This document shows, piece by piece, positions 41,426 to 52,514 of a DNA stretch of 64,000 nucleotides. Made by a program: the position numbers and the translations under genes. The notes beneath the pieces are model-generated. The model saw only the letters and a list, made by a program, of their open reading frames with translations. It ran no database searches and was not told where the DNA came from. Source of the stretch: Comamonas sp. BIGb0124 (GTDB lineage Bacteria; Pseudomonadota; Gammaproteobacteria; Burkholderiales; Burkholderiaceae_C); assembly GCF_003752175.1 (NCBI RefSeq), contig NZ_RJVF01000010.1:186001-250000 (forward strand). The letters are read 5' to 3'. Each line of letters starts with the position of its first letter. The first letter of the stretch is position 1.

Positions 41426-42394
41426 TCAGCCTTCTTCGCGGCTGGCCCGGTCGATGGCGGCAATGCTGGCCGCATCGAGCTGCAGCGTGGCTGCGCTGGC
41501 GAGCTTGGCCAATTGTTCGAGCGAGGTCGCGCTGGCGATCGGGGCGGTGATGGCGGGGCGTGCGATCTGCCAGGCCAGCGCCACTTCGGCAGGCGTGGCG
41601 CCGTGCTGTTCGGCTGCGGCGTCGAGGGCAGCCAGGATGCGCAGGCCGCGGGGATTGAGGTATTTGTCGACGGTGCTCTTGCCGCGGGCGCTCTTGTCCG
41701 CATCGGCGGCGCTGCGGTACTTGCCGGTCAGGAATCCGGCGGCCAGTGCGTAGTAGTTGATCACGCCGACGCCGCGTGCGGTCACCAGCGGTTCGAGTTC
41801 ACGTTCGAAGACGGCACGGTCGCACAGGTTGTAGAGCGGCTGCAGGCTCTCGTAGCGCGGCAGGTTCTGCTGTTCGGCCACATCCAGCGCTTGGGCCAGC
41901 CGTGCGGCGGTGAAGTTCGACGCGCCGATGGCCCGCACCTTGCCGGCCTTGATGAGGTCGGCATAGGTGCCCAGCACATCCTCGATCGGCACTTCGGCGT
42001 CGTCCTGATGCGACTGGTAGAGGTCGACGTGGTCGGTGCGCAGGCGCTTGAGCGAGGCATCGATGGACTGTCGGATATGGGCCGGCCGCAGGCCGACACG
42101 GCCTTCGCCCAGGTCCATGCCGACCTTGGTGGCCAGCACCACGCGTTCGCGCCGGCCGCCGCCCTGGGCCAGCCACTGGCCGATCAGCGTTTCGGATTCA
42201 CCGCCCTGATGACCGGGGACCCAGCGCGAATACACGTCGGCGGTGTCGACGAAGTTGAAGCCCGCTTCCAGCCACGCATCGAGCAGGCGAAAGGATTGCG
42301 CCGGGTCGGCCGTCCAGCCGAACACATTGCCGCCGAAGGCCAGCGGCGACACCTGCAGGCCCGAACGGCCGAGTTCCTTGAGGGGGAGGGACAT
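41426..42394 (-). CDS. Aldo/keto reductase
   Basis: 322 residues from ATG 42394 with GGAG upstream. NADPH-dependent (beta/alpha)8 oxidoreductase. The catalytic tetrad is visible: Asp and Tyr in VDTADVYSRW, Lys in VVLATKVGMD and His in LYQSHQDD. NADP contacts fall in GASNFTAAR and in the C-terminal part (TAPIASATSLEQL). Substrate unknown. Divergent from lgt and convergent with otsA. Confidence 0.92.
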   Translation of the reverse strand: MSLPLKELGRSGLQVSPLAFGGNVFGWTADPAQSFRLLDAWLEAGFNFVDTADVYSRWVPGHQGGESETLIGQWLAQGGGRRERVVLATKVGMDLGEGRVGLRPAHIRQSIDASLKRLRTDHVDLYQSHQDDAEVPIEDVLGTYADLIKAGKVRAIGASNFTAARLAQALDVAEQQNLPRYESLQPLYNLCDRAVFERELEPLVTARGVGVINYYALAAGFLTGKYRSAADADKSARGKSTVDKYLNPRGLRILAALDAAAEQHGATPAEVALAWQIARPAITAPIASATSLEQLAKLASAATLQLDAASIAAIDRASREEG

Positions 42395-42517
42395 GAAAAA
42401 GCTCCTGCTTCTGAACAAGGGAAGGCGGCATTCGCGAATGCCGCGCGGTGATCGGACGATTGTGCAGCGCATGGCGATTTCATGCAGGAGGCCGGCCGAA
42501 TTGGGCACAATGCGACC

Positions 42518-43342
42518 ATGCTGATACATCCCCAATTCGATCCCATCGCGCTGCAGGTCGGCCCGCTCGCCATCCACTGGTATGGCCTGATGTACCTGGT
42601 GGCCTTTGTCCTGTTTGTCGTGACGGGCACCCTGCGTTGCCGGCAGCCGCAATATGCCCAGTTGGGCTGGCAGCGGCGCGACATCGAGGACCTGCTGTTC
42701 TGGGGCGTGCTGGGGGTGGTGATCGGCGGGCGCATCGGCTTCTGCCTGTTCTACCAGCCCAGCTACTACCTGGCCCATCCGCTCGAGATCTTTTACGTGT
42801 GGCGCGGCGGCATGAGCTTTCACGGCGGCATGCTGGGCGTGATCGTGGCGATGGTGCTGTTTGCGCGCAGCCGCAAGCGGCCCTGGCTGCAGGTCACCGA
42901 CCTCATCGCACCCTGCGTGCCGCTGGGCCTGGCGGCGGGCCGGCTGGGCAACTTCATCAACGGCGAGCTGTGGGGGCGTTTTGCCGATCCCTCGCTGCCC
43001 TGGGCCATGGTGTTTCCGCAGAGCGGCTCCAATCTGCCGCGCCATCCCTCGCAGATCTACCAGTTCCTGATGGAGGGATTGCTGCTGTTCGTTCTGCTGT
43101 GGCTGTATGCCCGCAAGCCCCGTCACACGGGCGAGGTCTCGGCCGCATTCCTGGTGGGTTACGGCACCTTCCGTTTCATTGCCGAGTACTTCCGCGAGCC
43201 CGACAGCTACCTCGGCCTGCTGGCCTTCAGCATGAGCATGGGACAGTGGCTGTGCCTGCCCATGATCCTGGCCGGCGCGGCCCTGTGGGGCTGGTCACGC
43301 AAGCAGGCGCTGGGACCGGAACGGCCGGCCCGCCGCGCCTGA
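42518..43342 (+). CDS. lgt: Prolipoprotein diacylglyceryl transferase
   Basis: 274 residues from ATG 42518; an upstream ATG at 42482 adds 12 unlikely residues. Inner-membrane enzyme that adds diacylglycerol to the lipobox Cys. Seven membrane helices, with the catalytic-region motifs [11 protein letters not shown] and the Lgt signature [14 protein letters not shown] (about 140-153), and HPSQIYQ later. Essential envelope gene. Confidence 0.97.
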   Translation: MLIHPQFDPIALQVGPLAIHWYGLMYLVAFVLFVVTGTLRCRQPQYAQLGWQRRDIEDLLFWGVLGVVIGGRIGFCLFYQPSYYLAHPLEIFYVWRGGMSFHGGMLGVIVAMVLFARSRKRPWLQVTDLIAPCVPLGLAAGRLGNFINGELWGRFADPSLPWAMVFPQSGSNLPRHPSQIYQFLMEGLLLFVLLWLYARKPRHTGEVSAAFLVGYGTFRFIAEYFREPDSYLGLLAFSMSMGQWLCLPMILAGAALWGWSRKQALGPERPARRA

Positions 43343-43356
43343 GCTTCCGCGGATCG

Positions 43357-43386
43357 CCGAGAGGCGGTGCGGTCACGGCCTCTCGG
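43357..43386. terminator. Hairpin between convergent lgt and TonB receptor genes
   Basis: CCGAGAGGC (43357-43365) pairs perfectly with GCCTCTCGG (43378-43386) over a 12-base loop, 14 bases past the lgt stop and 8 bases past the receptor stop. No T-run follows. Confidence 0.5.
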
Positions 43387-43393
43387 TCCGGGA

Positions 43394-45478
43394 TCAGAAC
43401 TGCGCCGTCATGCCCATGAAGTAGGCCCGGCCGCCGATGTCGAAGTCGTTGCCTTCGCGCGTTTCCTTGCCCGTGAGGTTGAGCACCCCGGCGCGCAGGG
43501 TGATCTGGTCGTTGAGCACGTAGCGGGTGGTCAGGTCATAGGTGGTGTAGGCCTTGGCGTAGGTGCTGCTGGTGGTGCCGATGCTGAGTTTCTTGCCGGT
43601 GTGCTGAGCGCTCAGGCCGACGCTCCAGCGGTGCGTGGCTTGCCAGTCCAGTGTGGAGTAGACCGTCAGCTTGGGCACGGCCAGCAGGTCGGCACCGGTG
43701 GTCAGGTTCTTGGACTCGAGCATGCGGGTCACATTGGTTTTCCACTGCAGGTTGCGCAGCACCGGCACCGTTGCGGTCGCTTCCACGCCGCGCGTGCGGG
43801 CCTTCTGGGCGTTGGCCATGCGGGTCCACCAGTAGCCGTTGAGGTAGCCCAGCGGGGCGTAGTCGATCTTGTTCTTGAAGTTGGTGTGGAAATAGGTGGC
43901 ACCGAACGACCAGTCGTTGCGATCGAAGCCGACGCCCAGTTCGGCGCTGGTGCTGGTCTCGGGCTTGAGGTCGGGGTTGCCCACCATGTAGCAGCCGGTC
44001 GTGCCGTCCGCATTGCGCTGGCTGTAGTTCCAGCCGAGACCGGCGAGGCTGGTGCAGCCCCGGCCGCCCGACTGCGTGGCTGCGCCCGGTGAGTTTTCCT
44101 TCAGGTTGGGGGCGCGGAAACCGCGCGAGACGCCGCCCTTGAGTGTCCAGGCCTCGGCCGGGTGGTAGACCAGGTAGGCGCGCGGGCTCCAGTTGTTGCC
44201 GTATTTTTCGTGGTGGTCCATGCGCAGGCCGAGGGTCAGCGACAGCGGATCCAGCAGGTAGAGCTGGTTTTCACCGAACAAGGCCCAGTTGGTGGCCTTG
44301 AGCTTGCTTCCGCTCACCGCGTTGCCGGCGAAGTCGATCGGGATGGTGCCGATGGTGTCGCCGTTGGTCAGTTCCTCGCGTTTCAGTTGCAGGCCGACCG
44401 TGAGTGCCTGGTCGATGCCGAGCTTGAAGGGCACGTCGAAACGGCCGTCCAGCGTGGTTTCGTTCGAGGTGTTGCCGATGGTGCCTTCGCCCTTGTCCTT
44501 GTAGCTGTTGCGGTAGAGGTTGACCTTGGAGGTGGCCCGGCCGTAGCGGCCCTCGTGCGAGACGGCGTAGTAGTCGTGGACCAGCTTGGACAGGCCCCAG
44601 CCGTAGACCAGCGGATCGCCGTCGGCATCGACGGCACTGGAGCCGCTGGCGCGCTGGTCGCCGCGCGAACCTTCGACGGTCAGCGTGTGGTCGGGGGTGA
44701 CCTTCCAGTTGACCAGTGCGTTCACGTTCTGGTTGCGTGAGCCGGAGGTGACCTGGTAGCCGCTGGGCGAGAAGCCGTCGTTGCCCTCGTCCGATGCCCG
44801 GCGCGTGATGTTGGCACCCAGGCGCACGCCCACGTCCTCGGTCACCGGGCCGCTGATGTTGAAGCCGACCTGTGCCGTGTCGCCCCGGTCTCGGCTGTCG
44901 GGCTGGGTGTAGTGGGTCGAGACCGAACCCGACCAGACCTTGGCCACCTTGCGCGTGATGATGTTGATCACGCCGCCCATGGCTTCCGAACCGTAGAGCG
45001 AGGACATGGGGCCGCGCACCACCTCGATGCGCTCGATCATTTCCGGCGATATCCAGTCCAGATCCTGCTGGCCCAGGTCGTCGCGGTAGTTGACACCCGA
45101 GGAACTGCCCTGGCGCTTGCCGTCGATCAGGATGAGGGTGTACTTGTCGGGCAGGCCGCGCAGCTTGATCTTGGATTGCGGGCCGGTGGCGCTCAGCCCG
45201 CCGGTCACGCCGGGAATGGTGGAGAGCAGTTCACCCAGGCTGCCGACAGGCTTGCGCTCGATGTCCTCGCGCGTGATGACGCTGATGCTGGCAGGCGCAT
45301 CCCGCAGTTCGGTGGCCGAGCCCGATGCCGTGACGACGACGGTCGACAGCGTGGGGCTGCCGGCGGCAGCGGCATGGGCCTGGGCCGGTTCGGAGACCGC
45401 CTGAGCGTGCGCGGCGCTGCCGAGCAGAGTCAGCAGTGCGGCGGCAGCGGCTGGACGCAGGGGATGGGGAATAGGCAT
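43394..45478 (-). CDS. TonB-dependent outer-membrane receptor (siderophore/colicin-receptor type)
   Basis: 694 residues. Signal peptide about 1-26 (AAAALLTLLGSAAHAQA). TonB-box-like TLSTVVVTAS near 43-52. Plug domain about 60-170 with SIKV-like LRGLPDKYTLILIDGKRQ and RIEVVRGPMSSLYGSEAMGGVINIITRK, resembling CirA/FepA-type receptors. A 22-strand barrel follows, ending in Phe (GMTAQF), the outer-membrane sorting residue. Probably imports a ferric siderophore, though the ligand cannot be read. Its upstream region carries a perfect palindrome and a weak Fur-like site. Confidence 0.93.
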   Translation of the reverse strand: MPIPHPLRPAAAAALLTLLGSAAHAQAVSEPAQAHAAAAGSPTLSTVVVTASGSATELRDAPASISVITREDIERKPVGSLGELLSTIPGVTGGLSATGPQSKIKLRGLPDKYTLILIDGKRQGSSSGVNYRDDLGQQDLDWISPEMIERIEVVRGPMSSLYGSEAMGGVINIITRKVAKVWSGSVSTHYTQPDSRDRGDTAQVGFNISGPVTEDVGVRLGANITRRASDEGNDGFSPSGYQVTSGSRNQNVNALVNWKVTPDHTLTVEGSRGDQRASGSSAVDADGDPLVYGWGLSKLVHDYYAVSHEGRYGRATSKVNLYRNSYKDKGEGTIGNTSNETTLDGRFDVPFKLGIDQALTVGLQLKREELTNGDTIGTIPIDFAGNAVSGSKLKATNWALFGENQLYLLDPLSLTLGLRMDHHEKYGNNWSPRAYLVYHPAEAWTLKGGVSRGFRAPNLKENSPGAATQSGGRGCTSLAGLGWNYSQRNADGTTGCYMVGNPDLKPETSTSAELGVGFDRNDWSFGATYFHTNFKNKIDYAPLGYLNGYWWTRMANAQKARTRGVEATATVPVLRNLQWKTNVTRMLESKNLTTGADLLAVPKLTVYSTLDWQATHRWSVGLSAQHTGKKLSIGTTSSTYAKAYTTYDLTTRYVLNDQITLRAGVLNLTGKETREGNDFDIGGRAYFMGMTAQF

Positions 45479-45819
45479 GGATGTCGCTCCTCGGTTTGAA
45501 ATATCGGTTTTGGCTCCAAAATCGTTCTAGGAACGATTCTCGAAATATTGGATATGACATTGGTACAGCTCAATTCATAATCCAAAAATAGGAGCATTAC
45601 TCTAGAGGATGCGAATCATACGCGTTATGTGTCTCAATATGAAAAGACACCGGATTTCTGGGGATTTGACGGGCCTGTGACGCGATGCCGTGTCCGACTA
45701 TCGTTAAAAGCAATTGACTTGATAAGATCAATCAATTTCTATAATAATCAGGATGGACTTACCATTTCAGGTACCGCAAGTTCATATCCCCTTTTTCTCA
45801 AACCTCAGGAGTTCTCTAC
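45479..45819. other. Divergent TonB receptor/ahpC regulatory region
   Basis: About 340 bases, strongly AT-rich compared with the window, with no credible gene. It holds the inverted repeat at 45520-45538, a weak Fur-like sequence at 45605-45623 (about 12 of 19 matches to the classical Fur box), and TATAAT at 45740-45745 with TTGACT at 45714-45719 (20-base spacing) before ahpC. A too-long spacer is typical of activator-dependent promoters. Confidence 0.5.
45520..45538 (-). promoter_or_regulatory. Perfect inverted repeat upstream of TonB receptor gene
   Basis: AATCGTTCTAGGAACGATT: 8-base arms around a 3-base centre, 42-60 bases before the receptor start codon and so over its likely promoter. 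Probably an operator; I do not recognise the cognate regulator. Confidence 0.55.
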
Positions 45820-46383
45820 ATGTCTCTGGTCAACACCCCCATCAAACCTTTCAAGGCAACGGCCTATCAGAACGGCAAGTTCATCGACGTCTCTGACGAA
45901 TCCCTGAAGGGCAAGTGGGCCGTGGTGGTGTTCTATCCCGCCGATTTCACGTTCGTGTGCCCGACCGAGCTGGAAGACCTGGCCGACAACTACGCCGAGT
46001 TCCAGAAGCTGGGCGTCGAGGTGTACTCGGTGTCCACCGACACGCATTTCTCGCACAAGGCCTGGCACGACACGTCGCCCGCCATCGGCAAGATCCAGTA
46101 CCCCATGATCGGTGACCCGACCTGGGAAATCACCAGCAACTTCGACGTGCTGCGCGCCGGTCAAGGCCTGGCTGACCGCGGCACCTTCATCATCGATCCG
46201 CAAGGCGTGATCCAGGCTGTCGAAGTGACCGCCGAAGGCATCGGCCGCGACGCCAAGGAACTGCTGCGCAAGGTCAAGGCCGCCATCTACGTGGCCAACC
46301 ACCCCGGCGAAGTGTGCCCGGCCAAGTGGACCGAAGGCGAACAGACCCTGGCTCCCTCGCTGGACCTGGTCGGCAAGATCTAA
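45820..46383 (+). CDS. ahpC: Alkyl hydroperoxide reductase subunit C (2-Cys peroxiredoxin)
   Basis: 187 residues. Peroxidatic Cys 47 in [11 protein letters not shown] and resolving Cys 166 in [12 protein letters not shown], matching the E. coli AhpC layout and length. Reduces H2O2 and organic peroxides and is recycled by AhpF. AGGAG lies 10 bases before ATG. A strong terminator follows immediately, so much of its message ends before ahpF. Confidence 0.97.
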   Translation: MSLVNTPIKPFKATAYQNGKFIDVSDESLKGKWAVVVFYPADFTFVCPTELEDLADNYAEFQKLGVEVYSVSTDTHFSHKAWHDTSPAIGKIQYPMIGDPTWEITSNFDVLRAGQGLADRGTFIIDPQGVIQAVEVTAEGIGRDAKELLRKVKAAIYVANHPGEVCPAKWTEGEQTLAPSLDLVGKI

Positions 46384-46397
46384 ACATCGCGCCCTCG

Positions 46398-46426
46398 AGC
46401 TGGGCGCGTGTCGCCCAGCTTTTTTT
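46398..46426 (+). terminator. Rho-independent terminator after ahpC
   Basis: AGCTGGGCG (46398-46406) pairs with CGCCCAGCT (46412-46420) over a 5-base loop and is followed by a 7-base T-run. It sits 14 bases past the ahpC stop codon and would make ahpC message more abundant than ahpF. Confidence 0.92.
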
Positions 46427-46460
46427 GAGCCGTAGTTTTCATAAGTACGGCGTATTCATT

Positions 46461-46490
46461 AGGTTTATTGCTACGTATTTCGATAAACCT
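46461..46490 (+). promoter_or_regulatory. Inverted repeat in the ahpF leader
   Basis: AGGTTTAT (46461-46468) and ATAAACCT (46483-46490) are perfect 8-base arms with a 14-base spacer, in an AT-rich stretch about 80-110 bases before ahpF. It may be a regulator site for a separate ahpF promoter; no regulator is identified. Confidence 0.45.
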
Positions 46491-46571
46491 GATGCATGTG
46501 CCGTCCGAACCGGCGCCGGTCCGTGACCCGCGCGGTTCTTTCCCATCACTCTCGTTGCAAGGAATCACACC

Positions 46572-48170
46572 ATGTTGGATGCCAACCTCAAAGCCCAGTT
46601 GAAGACCTACCTCGAGCGCGTGAGCCAACCCATCGAGATCGTGGCCTCGCTCGACGACACGCCCAAGTCGCAGGAAACGCTGGGACTGCTGCAGGACATC
46701 GACGGCCTGTCGGACCGGATCACATTGGTGGTGCGCCGGGGCGAAGACGCCGATGTGCGCAAGCCCTCGTTCAGCATCAGCCAGCCGGGTGGCGTGCCGG
46801 GCATCCGTTTTGCCGGTCTGCCCATGGGACATGAGTTCACCTCGCTGGTGCTGGCGCTGCTGCAGGTCGGCGGCCATCCCTCCAAGGCGGCGCAAGAGGT
46901 GATCGAGCAGGTGCGCAACTTGCAGGGACCGCTGCACTTCGAGACCTATTTTTCGCTGTCGTGCCAGAACTGCCCGGATGTCGTGCAGGCGCTCAACCTC
47001 ATGGCCGTGCTCAACCCCAACGTGCGTCACGTGGCCATCGACGGCGGCGTGTTCCCCAAGGAGGTCGAGCAGCGCCAGGTGATGTCGGTGCCCACCGTCT
47101 ATCTCAACGGCGAACCGTTCGCCCAGGGCCGCATGGGACTGGAAGAGATCCTCGGCAAGGTGGACACGGGGGCGGCAGCGCGCGGCGCTGAAAAGCTCAA
47201 CGCCCAGGCGCCGTTCGACGTGCTGGTGGTGGGCGGTGGCCCGGCCGGTGCCGCTGCCGCGATCTATGCCGCACGCAAGGGCATCCGCACGGGCGTGGCC
47301 GCCGAGCGTTTCGGCGGCCAGGTGCTGGATACGCTGGGCATCGAGAACTTCATTTCGGTGAAGGAGACCGAAGGCCCGAAGCTGGCCGCGGCACTGGAAG
47401 AGCACGTCAAGGCGTATGACGTGGACATCATGAACCTGCAGCGCGCCGAGTCGCTGCGCCGCACCGCGCAAGGTGTGGAAGTGCAGTTCGCCAGCGGTGC
47501 CCGCCTGACCGGCAAGACCGTGGTGATTGCCACCGGTGCGCGCTGGCGCGAGATGAACGTGCCCGGCGAAGCCGAGTACCGCAACAAGGGCGTGGCCTAT
47601 TGCCCGCATTGCGACGGTCCTCTGTTCAAGGGCAAGCGGGTGGCCGTGGTGGGCGGCGGCAACTCGGGTGTGGAAGCGGCGATCGACCTGGCCGGTCTGG
47701 TTGCGCATGTCACGCTGCTGGAGTTCGGTGCCGAGCTCAGGGCCGATGCGGTGCTGCAGCGCAAGCTGCGCAGCCTGGCCAATGTCGAGGTGATCACGCA
47801 GGCCCAGACCACCGAGGTGACCGGCGACGGCACCAAGGTCAACGGGCTGGTCTACACCGACCGGGCGACCGGCGCCAGCCACCGCGTGGCGCTCGAGGGC
47901 GTGTTCGTGCAGATCGGCCTGGTGCCCAACAGCAGCTGGCTCAAGGACAGTGGCGTGGAGCTCAGCAAGTTCGGCGAGATCGTGGTGAATGCGCGCGGCG
48001 AGACCACGCTGCCGGGTGTGTTCGCGGCCGGCGACGTCACCACCACGCCCTACAAACAGATCATCATCGCCATGGGCGAGGGTTCGAAGGCCGCGCTGAG
48101 TGCGTTCGACCACCTGATCCGCGAGACCGCACCTGCGGATGCGGTGGCAGCCGAGGCCGTGACGGCCTGA
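46572..48170 (+). CDS. ahpF: Alkyl hydroperoxide reductase subunit F
   Basis: 532 residues; NADH-dependent disulfide reductase for AhpC. N-terminal tandem thioredoxin-like domain (1-200) with the redox pair in [12 protein letters not shown] motif [18 protein letters not shown] near 216-233, second redox pair in [12 protein letters not shown]-binding [16 protein letters not shown] and the C-terminal [11 protein letters not shown]. Separate terminator and leader suggest it is expressed at a lower level than ahpC. Confidence 0.97.
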   Translation: MLDANLKAQLKTYLERVSQPIEIVASLDDTPKSQETLGLLQDIDGLSDRITLVVRRGEDADVRKPSFSISQPGGVPGIRFAGLPMGHEFTSLVLALLQVGGHPSKAAQEVIEQVRNLQGPLHFETYFSLSCQNCPDVVQALNLMAVLNPNVRHVAIDGGVFPKEVEQRQVMSVPTVYLNGEPFAQGRMGLEEILGKVDTGAAARGAEKLNAQAPFDVLVVGGGPAGAAAAIYAARKGIRTGVAAERFGGQVLDTLGIENFISVKETEGPKLAAALEEHVKAYDVDIMNLQRAESLRRTAQGVEVQFASGARLTGKTVVIATGARWREMNVPGEAEYRNKGVAYCPHCDGPLFKGKRVAVVGGGNSGVEAAIDLAGLVAHVTLLEFGAELRADAVLQRKLRSLANVEVITQAQTTEVTGDGTKVNGLVYTDRATGASHRVALEGVFVQIGLVPNSSWLKDSGVELSKFGEIVVNARGETTLPGVFAAGDVTTTPYKQIIIAMGEGSKAALSAFDHLIRETAPADAVAAEAVTA

Positions 48171-48217
48171 GGACGAACCGCGCAGGAGCAGGCCGCGTGG
48201 AAGACGCTGCCTGACTG

Positions 48218-48269
48218 ACGGCCGGCCCTGTCGCAGTCGATGCACTGCAGCAGGGCCGGCCGTTTTTTT
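48218..48269 (+). terminator. Rho-independent terminator after ahpF
   Basis: ACGGCCGGCCCTG (48218-48230) pairs perfectly with CAGGGCCGGCCGT (48251-48263); the loop has a further GCAG/CTGC pairing and a 7-base T-run follows. Located 48 bases after the ahpF stop. Confidence 0.93.
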
Positions 48270-48350
48270 GCGGGGAGAGATGCGAAGAATCGCCGGCACC
48301 GCACCGGCTCCCGCCGTGGGCCTGCCGCCGGATCGTGGCCGGCCGCTGGT

Positions 48351-49858
<1,508 letters not shown>

Positions 49859-49862
<4 letters not shown>

Positions 49863-50650
49863 GTCTGGGTTTCCTTGCCGGGCTCGGCGGGGGCGACCAC
49901 GCAGCGCACGTCGATGTCGCGCAGCAGGCGCTCGAAGGCCGGCTCGGGTGGCTGATCGGTGAAGACGGTGTGGACCAGGCGCAGCGGTGCCATTTCGATC
50001 ATGGCCGCGCGTCCGAACTTGCTGTGGTCGGCCGCCAGCCAGACCTGCCGCGAGCGTTCGACGATGGCGCGCGCCACCATGACTTCGCGCATGTCGAAGT
50101 CGCGCAGCGTGCCGTCGGCGTCGATGCCGCTGATGCCGATGAGGCCGATGTCGACCTTGAACTGGTGGATGAAGGACAGGGCGGCCTCGCCGACCACGCC
50201 CAGGTCTTCGTGGCGCACGCTGCCGCCGGCGATGACCACTTCGCAACTGGGGTTGCCGGCCAGGGTGCTGGCGACGTGGAGGTTGTTGGTCACCACACGC
50301 AGGCCCTGGTGATGGAGCAGCTCGGTGGCAATGGCCTCGACCGTGGTGCCGATGTTCATGAACAGGCTGGCGCCGTGGGGAATGGCCGCGGCGACAGCGC
50401 GGGCAATGCGCTGCTTGGCCTGCGCCCGGCTGCGCTGGCGCTCGGCATGGGCCGTGTTGCGGGTACTGGAATCGATGGCCCGCACGCCGCCGTGGAAACG
50501 TTCGAGTGCGCCCGCTTCGGATAGGCGCTGGATGTCGCGCCTGACGGTCTGCAGGGTGGTGGCGAACTGCTCGGCGAGCGACTCGGTCTTGAGACTGCCG
50601 TGTTCGCGTACCGCTTGCAGCATCGCAAGTTGCCGTGGATTGAGTGCCAT
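49859..50650 (-). CDS. glpR: DeoR-family repressor, GlpR-like
   Basis: 263 residues. N-terminal DeoR helix-turn-helix about 5-60 ([20 protein letters not shown]), then a sugar-phosphate sensor domain with [15 protein letters not shown] and [10 protein letters not shown]. In the family, glycerol-3-phosphate releases GlpR from DNA. It is translationally coupled to glpK and divergent from glpD, so it very likely controls both directions. Confidence 0.93.
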
Positions 50651-50783
50651 GGGCGTGAACTATTACCAAAAGTACAGATTCGCGCATTAGGGATTTCGAT
50701 AGGGAGTGTTTTTGAGAGAAATAAGATAAAAACTCGCAAATCATCAAAAAAGAAAACAAAGAAATCGTTCTTTTCGACGTTTT
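50651..50783. promoter_or_regulatory. Divergent glpR/glpD promoter region
   Basis: 133 bases, strongly A-rich towards glpD. It contains several TTTCGA-like elements (around 50693-50700 and 50764-50782), the sort of half-site bound by GlpR. No complete palindrome of the E. coli type is visible, so the operator is a guess. Confidence 0.45.
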
Positions 50784-52475
50784 ATGATCAGAATTGAACT
50801 ATCGGATTTGGCGGAGACACGCTGGGACCTGCTGGTGGTCGGTGGCGGAGCCACGGGCCTGGGCGTGGCTTTGCAGGCGGCGCTCGAAGGCCGTCGGGTG
50901 GCGTTGATCGAAGCGCGCGACTATGCCTGCGGCACGTCGTCGCGTTCGACCAAGCTGCTGCATGGCGGCGTGCGTTACCTGGCGCAAGGCCGGGTCGGTC
51001 TGGTGCGCGAGGCCTTGCGCGAGCGCGCCACCGTGCTGGATCTGGCGCCTCACCTGGCCCAGCCCCTGCCTTTTGTCGTGGCCGAAAAACGCTGGCTGGC
51101 CTGGGCCGTGACGGCGCTGGGCCTCAAGGCCTACCAATGGCTGGCCGGGCGCTACAGCCTGGGTGCGAGCCGGCTGCTGAGCGTGGCCGGCCTGGCCAGC
51201 CGCATGCCGCCGCTGCCCGGTGTGGTCGCGGGTGTCGAGTATTGGGACGGCCAGTTCGACGATGCGCGCCTGGCGCTGGCTCTGGCGCGCACCGCGCAGG
51301 CGGCCGGTGCGCAGATGCGCAACCACACCGCGCTCGAATCGCTGCACCGGGATCCGGACGGCCGGGGCTGGCAGGCGGGTGTGCGGGATGCACTCACGGG
51401 GGAACGGGCCACGCTGCGCGCACGCGCCGTGGTCAACGCGGCCGGGGTCTGGGTCGACGGCGTGCGGGCCCAGGCGCTGCAGCAGGCCGGCGCGGCGGCG
51501 CCGCGGCCCATCGTGCGGCCCAGCCAGGGCGTTCACGTGGTGGTGCCGCGCGAGGTGCTTCCGCTCGAGTCCGCCGTGCTGGTGCCCCGGACCACCGATG
51601 GCCGGGTGCTGTTCGCGGTGCCCTGGCTGGGATCGACCGTGATCGGAACCACCGACACGCCGCGCGCCGATGCGCCGCTGGAGCCGCGCCCGCAGGCCGA
51701 GGAACTGGATTTCATTTTTGGCGAGGCGCGCCGGTCTCTGGGGATCCGCCTCGACCGGACGCAGGTTCGCAGCGTGTGGGTGGGCCTGCGGCCGCTGGTC
51801 GATCTGGGCGGCACCGAAGGCGGCTCGACCGCACAGCTCTCACGCGAGCACGTCATCCTGCGCGAGGCCGCGGGCTTCATCACCGTCACCGGCGGCAAGT
51901 GGACCACCTACCGCAGCATGGCCGAGGACGTCCTGGCCGAACTGGCACGCGACGAAGCCGAGGCCGGTGTCGCGGTGCGGCCGTCGGCGCAGACCCGCAC
52001 GCACCGGCTGTTCGGTGCGCCTTCGCGGTCTGAGGTGGCGTCGATCCGGCAGGCACCGGGTCTGCATCTGCTGGGGACCGAAGCCGACGCGGTGGCCCTG
52101 CTGCCGGGCAACGACGAGGCGCTCGGCCTCGGCCTGACGGCCGCTCTGGTGCGCTACGCGGCCCGCCACGAGCAGGCCGTGACGGTGGAAGACATGCTGG
52201 CGCGGCGCTGGCGCATGCTGTTTCTGGATGCGCGACTGGCTCGCCGGATCGCGCCCCGGGTTGCGCAGATCCTGCACGAACAAACCGGGCACGACCCGGC
52301 GCTGCAGGCCTTCGTCGCGTTGTGCGGGCAATACGTGCTCGACGCCGGTACGGATGCCGAAGCGCATGCCGATGCGGATGCCGGTGACCGCAGGGCCGAA
52401 GAGAAGACAGAAGAAAAAGCCAGTCCCGCCGAGGCTGGCCACCACGACAACAAGATCCGCGGGCTCGATGCCTGA
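50784..52475 (+). CDS. glpD: Aerobic glycerol-3-phosphate dehydrogenase
   Basis: 563 residues; FAD enzyme at the inner membrane, oxidising glycerol-3-phosphate to dihydroxyacetone phosphate with electrons to quinone. FAD motif [18 protein letters not shown] near 16-33, [17 protein letters not shown] near 50-66 and [14 protein letters not shown] near 370-383. The last ~40 residues (from about 523) form an acidic Ala/Asp/Glu-rich tail not typical of the family. First gene of the plus-strand glycerol operon. Confidence 0.96.
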   Translation: MIRIELSDLAETRWDLLVVGGGATGLGVALQAALEGRRVALIEARDYACGTSSRSTKLLHGGVRYLAQGRVGLVREALRERATVLDLAPHLAQPLPFVVAEKRWLAWAVTALGLKAYQWLAGRYSLGASRLLSVAGLASRMPPLPGVVAGVEYWDGQFDDARLALALARTAQAAGAQMRNHTALESLHRDPDGRGWQAGVRDALTGERATLRARAVVNAAGVWVDGVRAQALQQAGAAAPRPIVRPSQGVHVVVPREVLPLESAVLVPRTTDGRVLFAVPWLGSTVIGTTDTPRADAPLEPRPQAEELDFIFGEARRSLGIRLDRTQVRSVWVGLRPLVDLGGTEGGSTAQLSREHVILREAAGFITVTGGKWTTYRSMAEDVLAELARDEAEAGVAVRPSAQTRTHRLFGAPSRSEVASIRQAPGLHLLGTEADAVALLPGNDEALGLGLTAALVRYAARHEQAVTVEDMLARRWRMLFLDARLARRIAPRVAQILHEQTGHDPALQAFVALCGQYVLDAGTDAEAHADADAGDRRAEEKTEEKASPAEAGHHDNKIRGLDA

Positions 52476-52514
52476 GCCCGCCCCCGACCATTGGAATCGA
52501 CTCAGGAGACAACC

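Noticed and set aside
45690-45750. OxyR site upstream of ahpC
   Set aside because: CTAT and GATA elements occur, but their spacing does not fit the ATAG-N7-CTAT repeat pattern, so I do not claim an OxyR site.
45629-45907. 92-codon plus-strand frame before ahpC
   Set aside because: It runs through the AT-rich regulatory region and into the wrong frame of ahpC; no ribosome site.
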